Below are positions 6,627 through 11,446 of a stretch of DNA of 11,446 nt, piece by piece. A program made the position numbers and the translations under genes. Origin of the DNA: Bacillota bacterium (lineage in GTDB: Bacteria; Bacillota; Clostridia; Tissierellales; Sedimentibacteraceae); NCBI GenBank assembly GCA_029239575.1, contig JARBUP010000070.1, forward strand, positions 1 to 11,446, read 5' to 3'. The notes under the pieces are model-generated. The model had not been told where the DNA came from and did not search any database. It saw only the letters and a list, made by a program, of their open reading frames with translations. The stretch's first letter is position 1. Each line of letters opens with the position of its first letter.

Positions 6627-7105
6627 TGTTAGGAGCGAAGGGAATAGACAAAAAATCATATATCTCACTTGTTACTGAAAATAAAGAAATGATGTACCGA
6701 GTTGCATTTGGTTATCTTCGTAATGAAACCAAGGCTTTGGATGCTGTTGATGAGGCAGTTTATTTAGGCTATGTGCATAGTCATGAACTTAAGGAGCCTA
6801 AATTTTTAAAAACTTGGCTCACAAGAATATTGATTAATGAATGCTATAAAATATTACGAAAAGATAAGCGTGAAGTAATCATGGAGTTACTACCTGAGGA
6901 AACTTACAATATAGCTGACGATTCATTATCACTAAAATTAGCAGTGCAAAATTTACCTGAAGATTTAAGAAAGATAATTGTACTTCGTTATTTTGGAGGC
7001 TATACCATATCAGAAACAGCAGAAATAATAGAAATACCAGAGGGTACAGTAGCTACACGTACAAGAAAGGCTTTGGGAATTTTAAGAGTTGAAATTAGTG
7101 AATAG
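6626..7105 (+). CDS. ECF (group IV) RNA polymerase sigma factor
   Basis: The 159-residue protein has only the two conserved sigma-70 regions, as in ECF factors. Region 2 covers about 15-80 (MMYRVAFGYLRNETKALDAVDEAVYLGY, then FLKTWLTRILINECYKILRK) and binds core polymerase and the -10 element. Region 4 covers about 100-155 (LPEDLRKIIVLRYFGGYTISETAEIIEIPEGTVATRTRKAL), a helix-turn-helix that reads the -35 element. It resembles SigV-like factors that pair with DUF4179 anti-sigma proteins. The anti-sigma gene follows after 14 bp, so the two form one operon and the sigma factor should be held inactive until an envelope signal releases it. No other in-frame start fits better than 6626. I see no obvious ECF-type promoter upstream, so autoregulation is not shown. 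Confidence 0.9.
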   Translation: MLGAKGIDKKSYISLVTENKEMMYRVAFGYLRNETKALDAVDEAVYLGYVHSHELKEPKFLKTWLTRILINECYKILRKDKREVIMELLPEETYNIADDSLSLKLAVQNLPEDLRKIIVLRYFGGYTISETAEIIEIPEGTVATRTRKALGILRVEISE

Positions 7106-7119
7106 AAAGGAATAAGGCT

Positions 7120-8505
7120 ATGTCAGATAAAAATGAAAAATGGAATGATCTTTTAAATCAATCGTTTGAATATCCGGAAGCTTTATCTGGTGTGGAAAAT
7201 AGATTGGAGAAGCGTATAATTAAGAAGCAAAGAAATAGAAGAACTTTACTTAGCTCGATTTCAGCAATCGCTGCTTCCTTATTATTTGTAATTCTTGTAA
7301 ATACAAGTACAGCATTTGCCAGTATAGTTTCAGATATACCGTTAATTGGTAAGTTAGCTGAATATGTTAAATTTGATAAAGGGCTAAGCAATGCTGTAGA
7401 AAATGATTATGTACAGGAAGTAAATCTTACTGCTTGGGATGAAAATGAAAAATTACTTCTGCCATATGTTATTGCTGATGAAAAAAACCTAGTGCTATTT
7501 TTTCAATTGCCACAGGAATTTAAACAGGAGTCTAATCAATGGGTGAACATAAAACTACAAGAAATGTTTGATGGAATTTCTGGTGAAAAAATAGAAGGTT
7601 TTAGTTATTCAACATCAAGTTTACCTGCAGAAGGAAGAGAGCAAAACAATGGTTTGATAATGCAAGATTACCATTTTTCAGAAGGCAATCTTCCAAGGTC
7701 AATAGATATTGAAGTAATAGTTGAAATGGAAACATTTATAAACTCGCAAGATGAGAGAGTTGTTTTTGACGAAGTAGCAGAAACTGAAAAAGGACCAATC
7801 ATAGAAGAAATAGGAACCTTTAGATTTCATATTGACTTTGAGAAATTTGGTGAACCTATAACTTATGTTTTAAATGAAAATCAAATAATAATGGGTCAGG
7901 AAATTATAGTAGAAGATATGGTAGTATATCCTACAGGAACTGAAGTGACATTTAGATTTCCAAAAGAAAATACAGCTTGGATTAAGGGTCTTGAGTTAGA
8001 AGTAGAACAGACTGGGGATATTTTGTACAAGGGAAGCAATGGAATTAGTGGTACACATGATGAAGAAAATAACTGGATGCGTGTATATATTGAATCTAAT
8101 TATTTTGAAGAACCTAAAAAACAAGAACTTGTAATAAAAGGTATACGATTATTGGATAAAGAAGAAGAATTTATTACAATAGATCTTGATAATAAAACTA
8201 TTAATCCGGTTATTGATGGAACTGAACTGCAAGAGGTTATAAAGCATTCAGGTAAAGCTGATTTAATATTTTCAACAATAACTACTAATGATGATAGTTT
8301 CGGTATGTTTTCACATCAGTATAAAGACGAAGAAGGAAATTATTATGAATATAAAGAAGAAGGTAGCTATATAACTGATTCTTTAATGAAGACAAAAATA
8401 ACAGTAGAATATCCTGTAAGTGGAAAGATAATATTGCAAAGATCATTAACACCTAAATTATTATTAGAAGAACCAATAAGAATTAGCCTTCCATTACAAG
8501 AATGA
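7120..8505 (+). CDS. DUF4179-domain transmembrane anti-sigma factor
   Basis: The 461-residue protein starts with about 40 cytoplasmic residues ending in a basic run (KRIIKKQRNRR), which should hold the sigma-binding part. One transmembrane helix follows (about 42-62), then a DUF4179 domain (SDIPLIGKLAEYVKFDKGL, about 71-89, typical of the family). The large external part (about 100-461) is beta-rich and acidic, and residues about 244-365 resemble the DUF5643 domain often found at this position. The external domain presumably senses an envelope signal and controls the partner sigma factor encoded 14 bp upstream. It lacks the HHCC zinc finger of classical ZAS anti-sigma factors. AAAGGA (7106-7111) precedes the ATG at 7120 with 8 nt between. 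The signal sensed is unknown. Confidence 0.85.
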   Translation: MSDKNEKWNDLLNQSFEYPEALSGVENRLEKRIIKKQRNRRTLLSSISAIAASLLFVILVNTSTAFASIVSDIPLIGKLAEYVKFDKGLSNAVENDYVQEVNLTAWDENEKLLLPYVIADEKNLVLFFQLPQEFKQESNQWVNIKLQEMFDGISGEKIEGFSYSTSSLPAEGREQNNGLIMQDYHFSEGNLPRSIDIEVIVEMETFINSQDERVVFDEVAETEKGPIIEEIGTFRFHIDFEKFGEPITYVLNENQIIMGQEIIVEDMVVYPTGTEVTFRFPKENTAWIKGLELEVEQTGDILYKGSNGISGTHDEENNWMRVYIESNYFEEPKKQELVIKGIRLLDKEEEFITIDLDNKTINPVIDGTELQEVIKHSGKADLIFSTITTNDDSFGMFSHQYKDEEGNYYEYKEEGSYITDSLMKTKITVEYPVSGKIILQRSLTPKLLLEEPIRISLPLQE

Positions 8506-8514
8506 GTTAAACCT

Positions 8515-8548
8515 GGGGACGGACCTTTTGAGTTAGAGGTCCGTCCTC
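8515..8548 (+). terminator. GGGGAC-headed 12-bp hairpin after the anti-sigma gene
   Basis: GGGGACGGACCT (8515-8526) pairs with AGGTCCGTCCTC (8537-8548), one G-T wobble, around a 10-nt loop, 9 bp after the stop codon. It is GC-rich in an AT-rich setting and has no T-run (ATTGTTATC follows). So it may be a REP-like palindrome rather than a standard intrinsic terminator, though it could still mark or protect the mRNA end. Confidence 0.6.
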
Positions 8549-8731
8549 ATTGTTATCACTCTATGACAATTTAAATGCAAATAATTAACTCATTAATTTT
8601 CATTATTTATAAAGTTATCTCATATTATAGTATTAATATAATTGCTACTCTAAGCAACAGTTTTAAATTGTTAGTTGAAGGGTATAAATTTATAAATATT
8701 TATTAAAAATATGATGATGCTGGAGGCTGAT

Positions 8732-11191
8732 ATGACAAGTGCAGAAAAATATAAGGTTTCATTGGATAAACTAAAAAAAAGCTGCAACTTTGATGATGAC
8801 TTTAAATTTTGCAGCTCACCCCTTGATGAGCCTTTTCTTAATGGTGTAATTGGACAGTCAAGAGCAGTTAGTTCGATGGAATTCGGATTATCAATGAATG
8901 CTACAGGATATAACATTTTTGTTGTAGGTTCCCAAGGTACTGGAAAAAATACATATACACAATCAGCTGTAACACAGGCTGCATTAAAAGGTCCAAAACC
9001 AAAAGACTGGTGTTACATAAATAACTTTAATGAATGGGATAAACCATTAGCAGTGTCCCTCCCTGCTGGGCATGGAAAAATATTTAAAAGTGATATGGAA
9101 AACTTAATTACATATTTAAAAACAGATATTCCAAAAGCTTTTGAAAGCAGTGATTTTGAAATGCAAAGTGATAAATTAGCTCAGTCCGTGAGAGATAAAA
9201 CAGAAACAATGTTAAAAGAAATAGAAAAACTTGCACATAAATCAAAATTTAGTATAAAACAAACTACTACAAAAATTCTTTTAGTCCCTTTATTAAATGG
9301 TAAACAGGTGACAGCGGAAGAATATAGTGAGCTTCCAATGGATGAACGTTTAAAACTTGATGAACAAAAATTGAAATTAGGTAAAAAAATAGATGAAATT
9401 CTAAAGGAAGCACAAATTTTCGAAAATGAAGTTATGGAACAGAGTATAGAACTTGAAAAAAACACTACATATGTTGTAGCAGAGCCCCATATAAAAAAAC
9501 TTAAGAAAAAATATAAAAGTAATAAAGAAATAGTATCCTATCTTAATAAAGTATTAAATGATGTTATAGAAAACTATGAAAGTTTTTTAAACACTACCAC
9601 TATATTAAATCAACCTTCGGAAGAAGATTCCCAGCAAGAAACACAGGCAGACGGCGAATTACAATATGAAACAGTCTTAACTACTCAAGATGAAACAAAT
9701 CCATTTGTCAAATATTCTGTTAATTTGTTTGTCAACAATGAAAAAAGCGACGGTGCACCCGTTGTTGTTGAAAGCAATCCAACTTATTACAATGTTTTTG
9801 GGAAAATTGAATATAAAACACATATTTTTAACAGCTATACAGATTTTACTTTGATTAAACCTGGTTCAATACATAAAGCAAACGGTGGTTATCTTGTTAT
9901 GCAAGCAAAAGATATTTTAATGGACCCTTTTGTGTGGGACTCACTAAAAAAGGCGCTTGAGTATGGGCAAATTAATATTGAAAACATAGGAGAGCAATAC
10001 AGGCTTGTACCTACTGCCTCCTTAAAACCAGAGCCAATTCCTTTAAATGTAAAAATTATTATTATAGGAACTCCAATGTATTTAATGGCTTTTTCAATGG
10101 ATGAAGATTTTGAAAAGCTCTTTAAAGTAAAAGTTAATTTTGATATTGAAATGAATAGGAAAAATGAAAATATAAATCAGTATATTTCATATGTAAGCAA
10201 TCTTTGCAAAAAAGAAAAATTTAAAGAGTTTAATAAACCTGCCTTAGCTAAAATAATAGAATATGGCTCGCGCCTTGCGGGGGACCAAAATAAACTTTCT
10301 ACTCAGTTTAATGAAATATCGGATATTATATATGAAGCAGCATCTATTGCAAATAATGAAAAGTCTGAATATATAGGTTCAGAACATGTACAAAAGGCAA
10401 TTAATGATAAAAAATACCGATTAAATATGTATGAAGAAAAAATGCAAGAGCAAATTATTCAAGATAAAGTTGTAATAAACACATCGGGTTCAGTTGTTGG
10501 TCAGCTAAATGGATTATTTGTACTACAAACTGTGGACTATACTTTTGGACTTCCATCCCGTATTACTGCAAGGACTTATATGGGAAGGGGAGGAATTATA
10601 AATATTGAGAGAGAAACGCGAATGAGTGGCAGCATTCACTCTAAGGGAGTTTTAACATTAGCGGGATATATTGGAGGAAAGCTTGCACAGGAAAAACCAT
10701 TGGGATTTACTGCGCAAGTAACATTTGAACAGCTTTATGGAGGTGTTGATGGAGATAGCGCATCAAGTGCAGAGCTTTATGCCATACTTTCAAGCTTGTC
10801 GGGTGTTCCTTTAAAACAGTGCTATGCTGTAACAGGTTCAGTGGATCAAAGAGGAGAAATACAGCCCATTGGTGGAGTTAATGAAAAAATTGAAGGATTT
10901 TTTGACATTTGCTATGCAAAAGGCCTAACAGGAGAACAGGGAGTTATAATTCCTACAAGAAATGTGGATAATTTAATGCTCAAAGATGAAGTTATAAAAG
11001 CTGTCGAAGAAAATAAGTTTCATATATATGCAGTAAAAACAATAGAAGAAGGAATTGAAATTCTAACAGGGGTTGAGGCTGGAATTATGGGTGAAAATGG
11101 AGAATATCCTGAAAATAGCGTATTTTATTTTATTGATAAAAAGCTTAAATCAAATAATAAAACCTTAGGGGAAAACTCAGGTAATAAATAA
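8732..11191 (+). CDS. Lon-like AAA+ ATP-dependent protease (COG1067 / AAA_32 type)
   Basis: The start at 8732 is chosen because GGAGG (8722-8726) lies 5 nt before it; the ATGs at 8711-8719 have no binding site. The protein has 819 residues. Walker A is at 66-74 (GSQGTGKNT). A long, charged, helical insertion (about 120-300) follows, and the Walker-B-like GGYLVMQAKDILMD is at 385-398, both as in the AAA_32/LonB-like family. The C-terminal S16 protease domain (about 580-785) has the catalytic Ser676 in DGDSASS and Lys719 in GGVNEKIEG, the Ser-Lys dyad of Lon. The enzyme should use ATP to unfold and degrade cytoplasmic proteins. It has no N-terminal substrate-binding domain of classical LonA and no transmembrane segments of archaeal LonB. 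All key residues are present. A hairpin terminator follows directly, so it is probably transcribed alone. Confidence 0.92.
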   Translation: MTSAEKYKVSLDKLKKSCNFDDDFKFCSSPLDEPFLNGVIGQSRAVSSMEFGLSMNATGYNIFVVGSQGTGKNTYTQSAVTQAALKGPKPKDWCYINNFNEWDKPLAVSLPAGHGKIFKSDMENLITYLKTDIPKAFESSDFEMQSDKLAQSVRDKTETMLKEIEKLAHKSKFSIKQTTTKILLVPLLNGKQVTAEEYSELPMDERLKLDEQKLKLGKKIDEILKEAQIFENEVMEQSIELEKNTTYVVAEPHIKKLKKKYKSNKEIVSYLNKVLNDVIENYESFLNTTTILNQPSEEDSQQETQADGELQYETVLTTQDETNPFVKYSVNLFVNNEKSDGAPVVVESNPTYYNVFGKIEYKTHIFNSYTDFTLIKPGSIHKANGGYLVMQAKDILMDPFVWDSLKKALEYGQINIENIGEQYRLVPTASLKPEPIPLNVKIIIIGTPMYLMAFSMDEDFEKLFKVKVNFDIEMNRKNENINQYISYVSNLCKKEKFKEFNKPALAKIIEYGSRLAGDQNKLSTQFNEISDIIYEAASIANNEKSEYIGSEHVQKAINDKKYRLNMYEEKMQEQIIQDKVVINTSGSVVGQLNGLFVLQTVDYTFGLPSRITARTYMGRGGIINIERETRMSGSIHSKGVLTLAGYIGGKLAQEKPLGFTAQVTFEQLYGGVDGDSASSAELYAILSSLSGVPLKQCYAVTGSVDQRGEIQPIGGVNEKIEGFFDICYAKGLTGEQGVIIPTRNVDNLMLKDEVIKAVEENKFHIYAVKTIEEGIEILTGVEAGIMGENGEYPENSVFYFIDKKLKSNNKTLGENSGNK

Positions 11192-11198
11192 GTACGGC

Positions 11199-11224
11199 AA
11201 GGGGACGAAAAGTCCTCTTTTTTT
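11199..11224 (+). terminator. Terminator after the Lon-like gene, built on the GGGGAC motif
   Basis: AAGGGGAC (11199-11206) pairs with GTCCTCTT (11212-11219), one G-T wobble, around GAAAA, and runs into T residues (11218-11224). It lies 7 bp after the stop codon. The arms GGGGAC/GTCCTC, including the wobble position, are the same as in the hairpin at 8515-8548. Confidence 0.85.
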
Positions 11225-11335
11225 ATATTTGCTAAGATTTTTATAATCGCAGTTTGTAGTTTAGAGGCTCTAATTAAGAGTATATAAATTTAATAAAAAA
11301 TTTTATTTTATATCAAAAAAATATGGAGGCCTTGA

Positions 11336-11371
11336 ATGAAAAATGCAGAAATTTCTTTTAATACTAAATAA
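11336..11371 (+). CDS. 11-codon ORF with strong ribosome binding site (possible leader peptide)
   Basis: GGAGG (11325-11329) lies 6 nt before an ATG that encodes MKNAEISFNTK and a stop. The binding site is as good as those of the real genes here, yet the ORF is tiny. Its last codons fall in the left arm of an AT-only hairpin (11367-11403). It could be a leader peptide for a gene to the right, a start left from a truncated gene, or chance. The peptide shows no run of one amino acid that would suggest classical attenuation. Confidence 0.3.
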   Translation: MKNAEISFNTK

Positions 11372-11403
11372 TATTTATTTATATTTGATTATTAAATATT
11401 ATT
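11367..11403 (+). terminator. AT-only hairpin overlapping the end of the 11-codon ORF
   Basis: AATAATATTTA (11367-11377) and TAAATATTATT (11393-11403) form a perfect 11-bp stem with a 15-nt loop, followed by GTTTTAT. With no G-C pairs it would be a weak terminator. It may be an attenuator-like structure, but AT-rich DNA often forms such stems by chance. Confidence 0.3.
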
Positions 11404-11446
11404 GTTTTATAATTAAATTAAATAAATATTAATAAATTAGAGGGTG

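Noticed and set aside
8549..8731. Promoter search before the Lon-like gene
   Set aside because: TATAGT (8626-8631) is a possible -10 box, but the -35 region is poor and several similar AT-rich matches exist, so none is called.
8671..8916. 81-codon - strand ORF over the start of the Lon-like gene
   Set aside because: It is antisense to the well-supported protease N-terminus and has no recognisable domain.

Overview
The window is AT-rich DNA (by eye about 30% GC) with strong AGGAGG-type ribosome binding sites, AGA as the usual arginine codon and hairpin-plus-U-tract terminators. The protein families also point to a low-GC Gram-positive organism, most likely a clostridium-like Firmicute: an ECF sigma factor with a DUF4179 anti-sigma factor, a GerMN lipoprotein, a copper-amine-oxidase-N 'stalk' protein, DUF4256 and a COG1067-type Lon protease. 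All convincing genes are on the + strand. No tRNA, rRNA, CRISPR array or intact transposase was seen.

Left part (1-3623). The 3' part of a membrane-anchored M48 zinc metallopeptidase fused to C-terminal ankyrin repeats runs in from the left edge. A clean terminator follows, then a secreted stalk-domain protein with a methionine-rich middle, then a permuted papain-like (YiiX/DUF830-like) protein behind a perfect-consensus sigma-A promoter with a palindrome over its -10 box.

Middle (3608-4537). About 900 bp hold no intact gene. The first 220 bp are a mosaic of two repeats also found after the two preceding genes. Next come what look like two consecutive small genes of unknown function, each broken by an apparent single-base frameshift. 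I read this as a decaying accessory cassette.

Right part (4538-11446). A GNAT acetyltransferase is followed by a DUF4256 protein whose codon use looks foreign, and then by a GerMN-domain lipoprotein with its own terminator. A two-gene ECF sigma/anti-sigma operon follows, with an odd AUG-UAA start-stop just ahead of the sigma start. Last is an 819-residue Lon-like AAA+ protease. The right edge holds an 11-codon ORF with a strong ribosome binding site, followed by an AT-only hairpin.

A recurring theme is a GGRGAC-headed motif, always in the same orientation, within 10 bp of (or overlapping) the stop codon of four genes (1111, 3609, 8515, 11201). In two cases it forms a hairpin. It may be a dispersed REP-like element that has become part of gene ends. 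I found no clear new defence or biosynthetic system. The most unusual items are the M48-ankyrin fusion, the mosaic repeat flank with its decayed cassette, and the start-stop ahead of the sigma factor.
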